A stretch of DNA of 64,000 nt from Acidobacteriota bacterium (GCA_022820545.1 JAJEFG010000011.1:1-64000); one strand, 5' to 3'. Shown: positions 41,761 through 50,797, numbered from the stretch's first letter. Program-made: numbers and translations. Notes: generated by a model from the letters alone, not told the origin.

Positions 41761-42342
41761 GTGGTCCGCATCGCCGTGATCGTCGAAGGGAAGGGAGAGG
41801 TTCAAGCCGTCCCGGAACTGCTTCGCCGGATCATCGCGGAGGTCTCGGCGGGCGACCCTCCGAGCATCGCACGCCCGATCCGCGCCCCTCGTGACCGGAT
41901 CGTCAAGGAGGGTGAGTTGGAGCGGTACGTGAACCTCGCAGTGAGCCACGGCGGCCCGGACGCCCGAATCCTCGTTCTTCTGGATGCCGACGAGGACTGT
42001 CCGAAGGAACTGGGCCCGGAACTCCTGAGGCGGGCCCGGGAGGCCCGTCCAGACAAGCAGATTCAGGTGGTGCTCGCCGCGCGGGAGTACGAAGCTTGGT
42101 TCATCGCCGCCGCGGAGTCCACAGTCTCCGGCGTTTCGGCAGCCCCCCAGAACCCTGAGGCGATACGGGGCGCCAAGGAATGGATCGGCAGGCACCAGCC
42201 GTATCGGCCCACCGCGGATCAGGCGCCGATGACCGCGACGTTCGACATGGCGGAGGCGCGCCGGAACGCGCCGTCTTTCGACAAGATGTGGCGAGCCGTG
42301 GAGGCCCTGCTGGCTGGTCCGCGTCCGGCGAAACGCGAATAG
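41761..42342 (+). CDS. DUF4276 protein, TOPRIM-like partner of the ATPase
   Basis: 193-residue protein of the DUF4276 family: VIVEGKGEVQAVPELLRRII (TOPRIM-like Glu after the first strand), ILVLLDADEDCP (Asp-x-Asp), VVLAAREYEAWFIA, and a C-terminal QAPMTATFDMAEARRNAPSF. These acidic positions fit a metal-binding TOPRIM fold like that of OLD nucleases. GTG 41761 starts three bases after the ATPase stop, so the pair is co-translated. A nuclease or toxin effector released by the ATPase is the likely role, by analogy. Confidence 0.78.
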   Translation: MVRIAVIVEGKGEVQAVPELLRRIIAEVSAGDPPSIARPIRAPRDRIVKEGELERYVNLAVSHGGPDARILVLLDADEDCPKELGPELLRRAREARPDKQIQVVLAAREYEAWFIAAAESTVSGVSAAPQNPEAIRGAKEWIGRHQPYRPTADQAPMTATFDMAEARRNAPSFDKMWRAVEALLAGPRPAKRE

Positions 42343-42364
42343 CAACTCGGCTCGAGGGGTTCCT

Positions 42365-44245
42365 TCAGCCCGCGAAGGCTTCCATTCGGTTGAGGGCCTC
42401 GGTGATCAGCTCTTCCGACTGGAGCATGGAGACTCGGGCGTAGCGGTCCCATCGCTCCCCGAAGGCGGTCCCGGGGAAGATCAGCACCCGCGCCTCGGTA
42501 AGCAGGCGCCGGCAGAACGCCTCCGCGGAGAGGCCGAAGCGCGAGATGTCCGCCCAGACGAAGAATCCGCCCCCCTGCGCCGCGGTGGGGATGCCGAGCC
42601 GGGCGAACCCGTCGAGCAGCAACTGTCTTCGCGGCCGGTAGATCTCGCGGAGCCGGGCCGGGAAGGCTTCGCCGCCGGCGAGCGCGGCGGCCGCCGCCCG
42701 CTGGGAGAAGAGCGGTCCCGGACCGGAGAGCGCCGCCTTGGCGCGGGCGCAGGCGGCGATGGCGTCCGCGGGACCGGTCAGATAACCGACGCGGAACCCG
42801 GTCATCGCGTAGCTCTTGGAGACGCTTCCCATGGTCAGCGTCCGGTTCCGCATCCCGGGGAGCGTGGAGGGCGAGAGGATCGGCCCTTCGCCGTCGAGCG
42901 CCATGTCGGCGTACACCTCGTCGGAGAGCACCCAGAGGTGGTGGCGGTCCGCGAGCCGGCAGAGTTCCTCGACCTCTTCGGCGCGGGTTCGGGCGCCGGT
43001 CGGGTTGGAGAAGTTCACGATCGAGAGCAGCCGGGGCCGCTCGCACCCGCCGAGCACCGCTGCGGTGGCAGCGGCGCGCATCCCGAAGTCCTCGCCGTCC
43101 TCGCCCTCGACTCCTCCGCACGGCACGGGGGTCATCCGCCCGCGGGCGAGCGCGATGGCCTGCACGTAGGAGGTGTAACGCGGGTCGGCGAGCAGGACTT
43201 CCTCGCGCTCGCCCACCAGCGCCAGCATGGCCAGGGCGATGCCCTCCTGGGCGCCGCCGGTGACCAGGGTCTCGGTGTCCGGGTCCCAGCGGACGCCGGT
43301 GCGAGCCTCCTCCCGCTCCACGATCCGTTCCCGGAGCCAGCGCTGGCCGAGGGGATCGAGCGGTTCCGTCTCACCGATCTGCGCGCAGGCGGCTTCCAGC
43401 ACCGCCTCGGGGGCGTCCGCATCCGGATCCCCCCGCCCGAGGCTGACCACTCCGTCGAGATGCGCCGCGAGCTCCATCAGCGAGTAGCGCGAGTCGTCCT
43501 TGCCGGGTTTGGCGAGCGTGGGACGCGGCGTCGGCCTCGCCGGCCCGGCTCCCAACAGCAGCGCCGCGGTCCGCTGCGAGGGGGCCGCGGTACAGACCGA
43601 GACCGCCTGCTTCAGGCTCCGGAGGCGGCCCAGCAGCCGGGGCGGCACTCGAAAGAAGCCGACCCGGAACGGGGCGAGTTCGGGGAGGCCGTCGAGCGAG
43701 CCGACGAGCACCGCCTCTTCTCCCACCCCGTCGAGGAAGGCGCCTGGCGCCTCGTCGGGGAGGAGCCGGTCGCCGCAATCCACGATCTCGACCGGAGTTG
43801 CGCCGCCGGCTTCCTCCGGGGTGGCGATCCGCGCGATCGCGCCGCTTCCGGCAGCCTCACCGACCGGAAACAGATCGAGGAGGGCGCACGCGGCAAGCAC
43901 GCCCGGGTCGCCTTCGACCGCCGGAGACAGGGCCACGCTGCCCGGAGCGTTCCCGGCTTCCGCCCGCGCCCCGGCGAGGGCGACGAAGAGCGCTTCCTGC
44001 CGCCCGCCGGTGATGATCGCGGTCCCTCCGGGCGGCGCCCCGGCCGCCTCAAGCCGCTGGCCGATCGCCTCCTGGAGCTCCGGCAGGCCCGGGCGCGGCG
44101 TGTAGTGCGTCTCGCCGCCCAGCAACGCCGACCGGAGCGCGGCGGCGGGCTCGGGGGCAAGCGCGACTCCGGGATCGGGAAGGGTCCGGCCCGGGCCGAG
44201 CGCGTGCGACCGGTCGGAAACCGGAATCGGACAGAAGTGGTTCAT
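42365..44245 (-). CDS. PLP aminotransferase with a degenerate N-terminal aminotransferase half
   Basis: 626-residue fold-type I aminotransferase, much longer than the usual 390. Residues about 230-626 are a complete class I/II enzyme: TLVTGGAQEGIALAMLAL, IVNFSNPTGARTRAEE, VLSDEVYADM, and Lys477 in GSVSKSYAMTGFRVGYLTG. Residues 1-225 repeat the start of the same fold in decayed form (ETHYTPRPGLPELQEAIGQRL, then AIITGGRQEALFVALAGAR) and lack a PLP lysine. ATG 44245 overlaps the stop of the SDR gene. It is the last gene of the six-gene operon. Confidence 0.82.
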   Translation of the reverse strand: MNHFCPIPVSDRSHALGPGRTLPDPGVALAPEPAAALRSALLGGETHYTPRPGLPELQEAIGQRLEAAGAPPGGTAIITGGRQEALFVALAGARAEAGNAPGSVALSPAVEGDPGVLAACALLDLFPVGEAAGSGAIARIATPEEAGGATPVEIVDCGDRLLPDEAPGAFLDGVGEEAVLVGSLDGLPELAPFRVGFFRVPPRLLGRLRSLKQAVSVCTAAPSQRTAALLLGAGPARPTPRPTLAKPGKDDSRYSLMELAAHLDGVVSLGRGDPDADAPEAVLEAACAQIGETEPLDPLGQRWLRERIVEREEARTGVRWDPDTETLVTGGAQEGIALAMLALVGEREEVLLADPRYTSYVQAIALARGRMTPVPCGGVEGEDGEDFGMRAAATAAVLGGCERPRLLSIVNFSNPTGARTRAEEVEELCRLADRHHLWVLSDEVYADMALDGEGPILSPSTLPGMRNRTLTMGSVSKSYAMTGFRVGYLTGPADAIAACARAKAALSGPGPLFSQRAAAAALAGGEAFPARLREIYRPRRQLLLDGFARLGIPTAAQGGGFFVWADISRFGLSAEAFCRRLLTEARVLIFPGTAFGERWDRYARVSMLQSEELITEALNRMEAFAG

Positions 44246-45045
44246 GTGGCGAGTTCCGCCCACGCGTCCGCCGGCAGCGGCAGTCCCCGGGCCCGCACCG
44301 CGTCGGCCACCCGGTCGGCCTCGAAGCGGCGCCCGTTCGGAGCGCCCTCGAAGCCGGGCAGCAGCGCGAAGGCCGCGAAGGCGGGGCCGAGCGCGTCCGA
44401 AGACCCCCAGGTCCGCTCCGCCTCGGGAATTGCGGCTTCGTCGGTGCGCGAAAGCCCGGTGGGCTTGATGCGCCCCGCCCCCGGCGTAATGGTGTTGGCC
44501 AAAATCCCGGCGCCGCCGCACTCTTCGGCGAGCGCCTTTGCGAGGCCCTCGGTCCCGAACTTGGTCGCGCAGTACACGGCCTCGTTGGCGAATCCGGAGA
44601 TCCCCGCCCGCGAGCTGGTCAGCAGGATGGAACCGCCGTTCCCCGCCCGCAGTTCGGGTATCAGTTCGCGCACCAGCAGGAAAGCCGAGGTCAGGTTCAC
44701 CTCCAGCATTTCGTCCAACTGCGCCCCGGTCGTCTCCTCGACGGAGGTCAGGTGCATGATCGCGGCGCAGTGGACCAGCGCGCCCAGGTCGCCCCGGGCG
44801 ATTTCGCGAGCGCGGGCCGCCGCTTCCAGCGTGCCTTCCCGGCGCGAGAGGTCGCACACCAACGGATGGAAGGGTCCGGGACCGCGGTCAACGGCGACCT
44901 CGACCGTGGCCTGGAGTTCGTCCCGCGACCGGTCGAGCACGATGCACTCGGCGCCCTCCTCGGCGAGGCCCCAGGCCGCCGAGGCGCCGAGTCCGCGCGC
45001 CGCTCCGGTCACCAGGACGCGGCGTCCCCGGAGTCTTTCGCCCAT
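44242..45045 (-). CDS. SDR-family oxidoreductase
   Basis: 267-residue short-chain dehydrogenase: VLVTGAARGLGASAAWGL cofactor loop, LVHCAAIMHL in place of the usual NNAG, catalytic SSRAG and YCATKFGTEGLAKAL, ANTITPGAG. The last 60 residues are extended relative to a minimal SDR. Start ATG 45045 overlaps the permease stop, and its stop overlaps the aminotransferase start, so it is translationally coupled on both sides. Confidence 0.85.
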   Translation of the reverse strand: MGERLRGRRVLVTGAARGLGASAAWGLAEEGAECIVLDRSRDELQATVEVAVDRGPGPFHPLVCDLSRREGTLEAAARAREIARGDLGALVHCAAIMHLTSVEETTGAQLDEMLEVNLTSAFLLVRELIPELRAGNGGSILLTSSRAGISGFANEAVYCATKFGTEGLAKALAEECGGAGILANTITPGAGRIKPTGLSRTDEAAIPEAERTWGSSDALGPAFAAFALLPGFEGAPNGRRFEADRVADAVRARGLPLPADAWAELAT

Positions 45046-46199
45046 CAGCCCGGCAGCACCCCCCGCAGCAGGTAGGCCACCCCGAATCCCAGGTAGTTGC
45101 CGAAGCCGTAACCGAAGATTCCCATGATCACCGCTGGCGCGATGCGGTGCTTCCACTTGAGCGCCATCCCGAGGGCAAGCGCCGATCCCGGGCCGCCCAC
45201 CGCGGCCTGGCTCGACAGGGTGATGGTGGCGAGGTCGAACCGCAGGAGCCAGCCGATCCCGTAGAGCACGGCGGCGTGGATCAGGATGATCAGGATCATG
45301 TAGAAGAAGAGCCAGGGGCCCGCCGCCACCACTTCCCGCACGTCGGATCCGGCGCCGATCACGATGAAGAAGAGGTGGAGGGCGAAGTAGGACAGCATCG
45401 CGGAGCCCTGGAGCCGCTGGATGGCCGGGACCTGCCCCAGGATCAGCGCGATCGTCGTCAGCCACAGGACTTCCGGCACGCCGGGAAGCACCCGGGCGAA
45501 CTGCCCGGCGGCGGCCAGCGCCAGCAGCGGGATGGCCGCCAGGATGGCGAGGTGGGTGATCGAGATCGAGCCCTCGGTCCAGGTGCGCCGCAGCGCGTCG
45601 GTGTCCACCTCGGTGTCGTCGGCCGCGGCGTCCAGCGCGTCCGGCTTCGCCCGCCGGAGGAAGACCCCGGCGAGCGCCGAGGCGAGCGCGACCTGCCCGA
45701 GCATCCACGGCACCGTCGAGAGGTTGTCCACCACGAAGGCGCCCGCGAAGAGGCTGGGGGTCATCTCGAGACCCTGGCCGACCGCCGCGAAGTTGAGGCC
45801 GCCGCCCCAGAAGGCGCCGGCGAACGTCCCCCCGAGCTTCCAGGTCTCCGGGCCCAGTAATCCCGCGAAGAGCAGGCTCGCGGTGAACGCCCCCACGAAG
45901 GTGCCGAACCCCGCGATCCCGAACCCCACCACCATGCGGGGCCCGGCGGTCTTCAGGTCGGCGAGCCGGGTGGAGAGCACGAACAGCACGATCGCGTAGG
46001 GGATCGCGTAGCGCGAGAGCGAGCCCATGAACTCGCCGCCCCGCGGGATGAGCCCGATGTTCGCGAGCAGGATCCCGAGCAGGGTGCAGACGACCGCGGA
46101 GCTGATCTTCTGGATGACGGGGAAGCGCTCCTCCGCCTGCCGCGCCGCCGCGATGATCAGCAGCAGGAAGGCGAGGAGCAGCAGCGGCTGGGCGATCAC
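45045..46199 (-). CDS. DUF819 family membrane permease
   Basis: 384-residue membrane protein with about ten or eleven helices, matching DUF819: FPVIQKISSAVVCTLLGILL, GTFAGAFWGGGLNFAAVGQG, FALHLFFIVIGAGSD, ITLSSQAAVGGPGSALALGM, and a C-terminal GNYLGFGVAYLL. The family is related to glutamate/2-hydroxycarboxylate-type carriers; substrate unknown. Overlaps both neighbours, so it is the probable transporter of the operon. Confidence 0.82.
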   Translation of the reverse strand: MIAQPLLLLAFLLLIIAAARQAEERFPVIQKISSAVVCTLLGILLANIGLIPRGGEFMGSLSRYAIPYAIVLFVLSTRLADLKTAGPRMVVGFGIAGFGTFVGAFTASLLFAGLLGPETWKLGGTFAGAFWGGGLNFAAVGQGLEMTPSLFAGAFVVDNLSTVPWMLGQVALASALAGVFLRRAKPDALDAAADDTEVDTDALRRTWTEGSISITHLAILAAIPLLALAAAGQFARVLPGVPEVLWLTTIALILGQVPAIQRLQGSAMLSYFALHLFFIVIGAGSDVREVVAAGPWLFFYMILIILIHAAVLYGIGWLLRFDLATITLSSQAAVGGPGSALALGMALKWKHRIAPAVIMGIFGYGFGNYLGFGVAYLLRGVLPG

Positions 46200-47233
46200 G
46201 GGGTGCTCCCCGGCTCACGCCGCTTCGGCGGCTCGACGGCGACGAATTCGGCTTCTCCGCAGAAGAGCGTCCAGTCTCCGGCGGTGGTCGAGGGATGGGT
46301 GCGGAACCCGAAGAGCACGCCGTCGCAAGGGGCGTTCAGGTCCTCGACCGGGTTCCCGAGCAGGTCGAGGATGCGCAGCAGCGTCTGCCCCTTGCGGATG
46401 GGCTTTTTCAGGTGGTCCCCCGCCTCGCCGGCCGCCGGGCTCAGGATCCCGCTCCCGCTGGCGCGGACCACGTTCTGCCGGCCGCGCCACAGTTTCGGCG
46501 CGTAGGCGGCGTCGCCTTCCAGCATGCCGTAGTGCCGGCAGACGTTCCCGATCGCGCGCTTCAGGATGTCCACGTTCTCGCGGAACATGTTCGGCATCGT
46601 CCCGGCGCTCCCCCCGAGTTCCACGGTGATGGCCGGCTTGCCGGCCGGGGTCATCGCGGCCATGGGCGAGCCGGCTGGATGGGGCGTGTCCAGCACGATG
46701 GTCCAGTCGGGGCCCATCGCCTGGGCGAGTTCGAGCCCGAGCGGGTCGTTCGAGGTCGTGAAGATCGTCTCGCCGAGGTAGCAGATGTTCCCGCCGGAGT
46801 GGAAGGTGATCTCGATGTCGGCGACGGCCGCCGCCGTCTCGGCGTGGGTCGCGGCGATCCGGTCCGTCAGGTAGCCCGACGGGTTCCCCGGGTAGATCCG
46901 GTTCATGTCGTGGCTGTGGGTGTCGCGGGGGTTCCCGCGGGCCATGGCCTCGAAGGCGCCGACGTTCATCAGCGGCACCGCGACCACCGCGCCGGTCAGG
47001 GTTTCCGGATCGAGTTCGTTGACGAACTCGGCCACCGCCAGCGTCCCTTCCTGCTCGTCGCCGTGGATGCCGCCGTCGATCAGCAGCACCGGGCCGGGCC
47101 GGGCGCCGTTCGCGATGAGCACGGGGAACCCGAGGGGAGTCCCGTCGACGCGATGGACGGCCGGCACGAAGCCGGAGGCGCGGCTGCCCGGAGCGCAGCT
47201 CACGGGGCCGACGGAGAGTTCCTGTTGCGTCAT
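46196..47233 (-). CDS. Succinylglutamate desuccinylase/aspartoacylase-family hydrolase
   Basis: 345-residue zinc hydrolase of the M14-like AstE/aspartoacylase group: LIDGGIHGDEQEGTLAVAEF supplies His and Glu, DMNRIYPGNPSG the Arg, ITFHSGG the second His, and ITVELGGS the catalytic Glu region. The C-terminal part (SGSGILSPAAGEAGDHLKKP) is the usual beta-barrel lid. It would remove an acyl group from an amino acid or similar amide. Follows the dehydrogenase by 10 bp and overlaps the DUF819 gene by 4. Confidence 0.85.
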   Translation of the reverse strand: MTQQELSVGPVSCAPGSRASGFVPAVHRVDGTPLGFPVLIANGARPGPVLLIDGGIHGDEQEGTLAVAEFVNELDPETLTGAVVAVPLMNVGAFEAMARGNPRDTHSHDMNRIYPGNPSGYLTDRIAATHAETAAAVADIEITFHSGGNICYLGETIFTTSNDPLGLELAQAMGPDWTIVLDTPHPAGSPMAAMTPAGKPAITVELGGSAGTMPNMFRENVDILKRAIGNVCRHYGMLEGDAAYAPKLWRGRQNVVRASGSGILSPAAGEAGDHLKKPIRKGQTLLRILDLLGNPVEDLNAPCDGVLFGFRTHPSTTAGDWTLFCGEAEFVAVEPPKRREPGSTP

Positions 47234-47243
47234 GTTGGGTCGC

Positions 47244-48254
47244 TCACTGTGGCGAGGCCGCCTGGGCGGCGTGGTTTCTGACGGCGGCGGCGACGCGCAC
47301 GAAGAGTTCGCGCTGGCCGCCGGCGCCAGCCCCGCCGGTGTGCGGGGCGAGGACCAGACGGGGAGTGTCCACGAAGGGATGGCCGGCGGGAAGGGGTTCC
47401 TCCCGGAAGACGTCGAGCCCGGCCCCGCCGAGCCTTCCGTCCCGGAGGCGCTCGGCGAGCGCGGCCTCGTCCACGAGTCCCCCCCGCGCGGTGTTCACGA
47501 GGATCGCTCCGGGCTTCATCCGGTCGAGCATCGGGCCGTCGAACAGGCGCTCCGTCTGGGGGGTGTGCGGAATGTGCAGGCTGAGGACGTCGGATCGCTC
47601 CACGAGATCCTCAAGGAACGTGACCCTCTCCACCCCTAGCCGCCGGTCCCATCCCAGGTGCAGCCTCGTGCGCTGGTGGTAGCCCACCCGCATCCCGAAG
47701 CCGGCGGCCCGGCGGGCGACCTCCTGGCCGATCGCCCCGAACCCGATGAGCCCGAGTTGAAGGCCGTCGAGGATGAAGGCGTCCTTCCGTCCCAGCCAGT
47801 TGAAGGCGAACAGGCGCTCGGTGGTGACCGACGGTTCGAGGCCGCGTGCCCGGTAGGCCCCGGTGCGTACTCCCTCGTGCCCCTCCACGATGCGGCGGGC
47901 CACCGCGAGGAGCAGCCCCAGGGTGTGGTCGGCGACCGCGATGGCGCCGGGATGCGGGATGGCGGTCACGGGAATCATGCGGTCCGCCGCTGCCCGGAGG
48001 CTCACCGGGATCGGGTTGCGGCCGAGGACGAGGATGAGCGACGGCTCGGCGCAGTCCATTTCCCGGGACCCGACCCGCCGCTTCCTGGCGATGAGCACGT
48101 CGGCGCCGCGGATCGCGGACTCGATGGCTGCACGTGAATCGCCGTCGGGAATCCGCAGGTCGAATCCGGTCAGCGCCTGGGTGGCCATCTGGCGCACGAA
48201 ATCGGGGGGCCGTTCGGCGAAGGCCACTGCGAAGGATGCGGAATCGGTCGTCAT
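47244..48254 (-). CDS. D-2-hydroxyacid dehydrogenase
   Basis: 336-residue NAD-dependent dehydrogenase of the D-isomer family. Rossmann motif LGLIGFGAIGQEVARRA, SLHIPHTPQTERLFDGPML, NTARGGLVDEAALAERL (Arg), LDVFREEPLP (Glu), and VLAPHTGGAGAG with catalytic His. Full length. In the operon it lies five bases after the antiporter stop. Physiological substrate unknown. Confidence 0.85.
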   Translation of the reverse strand: MTTDSASFAVAFAERPPDFVRQMATQALTGFDLRIPDGDSRAAIESAIRGADVLIARKRRVGSREMDCAEPSLILVLGRNPIPVSLRAAADRMIPVTAIPHPGAIAVADHTLGLLLAVARRIVEGHEGVRTGAYRARGLEPSVTTERLFAFNWLGRKDAFILDGLQLGLIGFGAIGQEVARRAAGFGMRVGYHQRTRLHLGWDRRLGVERVTFLEDLVERSDVLSLHIPHTPQTERLFDGPMLDRMKPGAILVNTARGGLVDEAALAERLRDGRLGGAGLDVFREEPLPAGHPFVDTPRLVLAPHTGGAGAGGQRELFVRVAAAVRNHAAQAASPQ

Positions 48255-48258
48255 TGCC

Positions 48259-49200
48259 TCAGAGCACCACGAAGATCAGATAGGCCGCGTAACCCGCGAG
48301 CAGCGCCACGCCTTCCGTCCGGCCGACCCGCCGCCCGGTGAGCATGAACACCCCGGCGAGCAGGGTGAGCAGGACCACGCCGGGAACCTCGGCGCTCGCG
48401 AGGCTCGGCTCCATCGCGACCGGCACCACGGCAGCCGAGATCCCGAGCGCGCCGAGCACGTTGAACAGGTTGCTGCCGATCACGTTGCCCGCGACGATCT
48501 GGATCTGGCCGCGTCTCCCGGCGGCCACCGACGTCGCGAGTTCCGGAAGCGAGGTCCCGATCGCCACCAGGGTGAGTCCGATGACCGTTTCGGAGGCGCC
48601 GAGCGTCCGGGCGATGTCGCTCGCGCCCCTGACGAGCAGTTCGGCGCCGATGAGCAGCGCCACCAACCCCACGCCGGTGATCGTCAGGCTCCGCCCCAGG
48701 GAGGGCTGGTCCGCCGCATCCTCCGGGCGACCGGACGGCCCGTCCTCCGCGCTGCGGCCCCAGCGTATGGAAAGGACGTTGAAGACCACGAGGAACGCGG
48801 CCAGTCCGAGCCCGACGGGCCGTGAGACCACTCCGGCTGCCGCCAGCGGCCAGAGGAGAACGGTGGCGCCGAGCATTAACCAGAACTCGCGCCGCAGCAG
48901 GCCGCGCGGCACCGCGAACGGCGTCATGACCGCGGTGATCCCGAGGATCAGTCCCAGGTTCGCGGCGTTGCTGCCGATGACGTTCCCGACCGCGAGTCCC
49001 GGACTCTCCCCGAGCACCGCCACCAGGCAGGTGCCGATCTCCGGCGCGGAGGTGCCGTAGGCGACGACGGTCAGCCCGATGACGAGCGGGCTGATGTGGA
49101 ACCGGTGCGCGAGGCCCGAGGCGCCGTCCACGAACCAGTCCGCCCCGTAGGCGAGTCCGGCAAACCCGAGGAGCGCGAAGACGCAGGCGAGGAGAATCAA
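48259..49200 (-). CDS. Calcium/sodium antiporter (CaCA family)
   Basis: 313-residue membrane antiporter with two homologous halves, each with the ion-binding alpha repeat: VVAYGTSAPEIGTCL followed by GNVIGSNAANLGLILG, and VAIGTSLPELATSV followed by GNVIGSNLFNVLGALG. About ten helices. First gene of the six-gene minus-strand operon. Its presence suggests ion-coupled transport, or it may simply be co-located. Confidence 0.88.
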   Translation of the reverse strand: MILLACVFALLGFAGLAYGADWFVDGASGLAHRFHISPLVIGLTVVAYGTSAPEIGTCLVAVLGESPGLAVGNVIGSNAANLGLILGITAVMTPFAVPRGLLRREFWLMLGATVLLWPLAAAGVVSRPVGLGLAAFLVVFNVLSIRWGRSAEDGPSGRPEDAADQPSLGRSLTITGVGLVALLIGAELLVRGASDIARTLGASETVIGLTLVAIGTSLPELATSVAAGRRGQIQIVAGNVIGSNLFNVLGALGISAAVVPVAMEPSLASAEVPGVVLLTLLAGVFMLTGRRVGRTEGVALLAGYAAYLIFVVL

Positions 49201-49202
49201 GC

Positions 49203-49411
49203 AGGAACGCCGGCACGGGGCCGGCTACGCGCTGCGCCAGAGGACCGAGCCTTCGGCGCGCGACTCTAGCAGAGGAATCGGAGCGCCGGCCTCTGGCCGG
49301 CATCGCCCGCGCAGCGGGCGAAACGCACAGCTTCACCCGCCCGGATCCACGGATCCGGCCCGGACCGCCGGCTTCAACCGGCACGCGGGCCGCAGGCCCG
49401 CAAACCGCGTA
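49203..49411 (+). repeat. Two full and one degenerate two-hairpin repeats
   Basis: A degenerate copy at 49203-49240, full copies at about 49276-49330 (hairpins 49284-49300 and 49303-49319, tail GAAACGCACAG) and 49360-49411 (hairpins 49367-49382 and 49385-49401). These fill the gap upstream of the antiporter operon and the VOC gene. No other gene is seen between 49201 and 49529. Confidence 0.75.
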
Positions 49412-49529
49412 TGGCTGCAATGTTCCGATGGCGCGCAGGCTCGTGTGGTGGTGTCCCGGCGCCGACCATCGCCAGCGGCTCGAGCGGGGATCCTGGTCTC
49501 GCCGTCCCGACGCCAGCACAATTCCCCGC

Positions 49530-50000
49530 ATGAACACCCACCGCAAGACCCGCACCTGCCTCTGGTTCGAAAGCGGCGGCGAAGAGGCCGCCCGCTTCTA
49601 CGTGACGCTGCTCCCGGACAGCCGCATCGAATCCATCTACCGGCCGCAGCCCGACCAGCCCGCCCTCGTCGTGGACTTCACTCTCGGCGGCGCGCCGTAC
49701 CAGATCCTGAACGGCGGCCCGGAGGTCGCCCAGTCGGCGGCGGTCTCCATCTCGGTGGTGACCGAGGACCAGGGGGAGACGGACCGGCTCTGGGACGCGC
49801 TCACCGCCGACGGCGGGAAGGAAGGCCGGTGCGCGTGGCTCACCGATCGCTGGGGCGTGTCATGGCAGATCGTGCCCCGCGTCCTGATCGATTCGCTGAC
49901 GTCGGGTGACCGGGCTGCCGCGGAGCGGGCCTTCCAGGCGATGCTGCCCATGAACAAGATCGATGTCGCCGGGATCGAGGCCGCGTTTCGAGGGGCCTGA
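49530..50000 (+). CDS. VOC-family (PhnB-like) protein
   Basis: 156-residue protein of the vicinal oxygen chelate fold, PhnB / 3-demethylubiquinone methyltransferase-like subgroup: RTCLWFESGGEEAARFYVTL, YQILNGGPE, DRLWDALTADGGKEGRCAWL, DRWGVSWQIVPRVL. Single-domain dimers of this type bind diverse ligands, and function is not predictable. ATG 49530 precedes the conserved first strand; upstream extension falls in repeat DNA. Confidence 0.82.
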   Translation: MNTHRKTRTCLWFESGGEEAARFYVTLLPDSRIESIYRPQPDQPALVVDFTLGGAPYQILNGGPEVAQSAAVSISVVTEDQGETDRLWDALTADGGKEGRCAWLTDRWGVSWQIVPRVLIDSLTSGDRAAAERAFQAMLPMNKIDVAGIEAAFRGA

Positions 50001-50062
50001 GCGGGGCGACGTACCGCGCTCCTTCGTCTCGGCTTACCCCAGCCTCGTGTGCACTGCCCGGT

Positions 50063-50491
50063 CTATTTGCGCAGCGCCAATCTCGTGTGTCGGACCGCGT
50101 CCGCCGCGTTGAGAATCCGCATCCCGCGGTAGGGATGGAGCGCCAGCAAGTCGCTGTCCCCACTGACGATCAGGTCTGCGCCAGCTGCGATTCCGGTCGC
50201 AATCACGGCATCGTCGTCCGGGTCCGACGGGACAGTTCGCGGGATGGATTGCAGTGCGACGGACTCCGATGCGAGAGCGTATCGGGCAGCGAGTTGGAGG
50301 GGCGTCTTCCGGTGGTGCAGAAGCTTCCGCCGGAATTTCGGCCTGCCCAGGACCTCGACGAGTTCGGCTATCAGGGGGCGACTCGTGAACAACCGGACTC
50401 TTGGGTCGTCCGCGAGATCCAGTATCCGCTGCGGGTTCCCGCCCCAGAGCAAGCCCGAGACGACGGTGGTGGTGTCAAGAACCAGCCACAC
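50063..50491 (-). CDS. PIN-family toxin (COG1569 type)
   Basis: 142-residue PIN-domain protein: MWLVLDTTTVVSGLLWGGNP (first Asp), TSRPLIAELVEVLGRPKF (Glu), VPSDPDDDAVIATGIAAGAD (Asp cluster), ADLIVSGDSDLLAL. This is the subgroup of PIN toxins encoded behind small antitoxins. The start ATG at 50491 overlaps the antitoxin end by 17 bases. Confidence 0.85.
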   Translation of the reverse strand: MWLVLDTTTVVSGLLWGGNPQRILDLADDPRVRLFTSRPLIAELVEVLGRPKFRRKLLHHRKTPLQLAARYALASESVALQSIPRTVPSDPDDDAVIATGIAAGADLIVSGDSDLLALHPYRGMRILNAADAVRHTRLALRK

Positions 50492-50717
50492 GCCGCCGTC
50501 TTTCGGCGCGGACGGCGTCCACTTCTGCCTGGATCTCCTCCATCGTCATGGGTGGGATGTTGTCCGCTGCCGTTTCCCGGGCGTCCTTCAGCAGTTCCCC
50601 GAGGTGAAACCGGCGGAGCTGCTCCCGAAAGATGGCCTCCACCGCGTCTGGAGCGAGAAGACCAGCCTTCTCAATCTCCCTCTCAAGATCTTCCGGCAGT
50701 TCCAGCGTGACAGCCAT
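50475..50717 (-). CDS. Small antitoxin paired with PIN toxin
   Basis: 80-residue protein: MAVTLELPEDLEREIEKAGL and AIFREQLRRFHLGELL, then MTMEEIQAEVDAVRAERRRR. It resembles small helical antitoxins of the kind annotated upstream of PIN toxins. The upstream open frame is a shadow, and ATG 50717 gives the compact domain. Overlaps the toxin gene, supporting a TA pair. Confidence 0.75.
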   Translation of the reverse strand: MAVTLELPEDLEREIEKAGLLAPDAVEAIFREQLRRFHLGELLKDARETAADNIPPMTMEEIQAEVDAVRAERRRRVAGS

Positions 50718-50797
50718 GACGGTTTCCGCGCCCCGAGCGGGCACGAATTCGCATCCTAGCACCGCCACCGTCCCTCGCCGGCTCGTTTGTGACGCAA

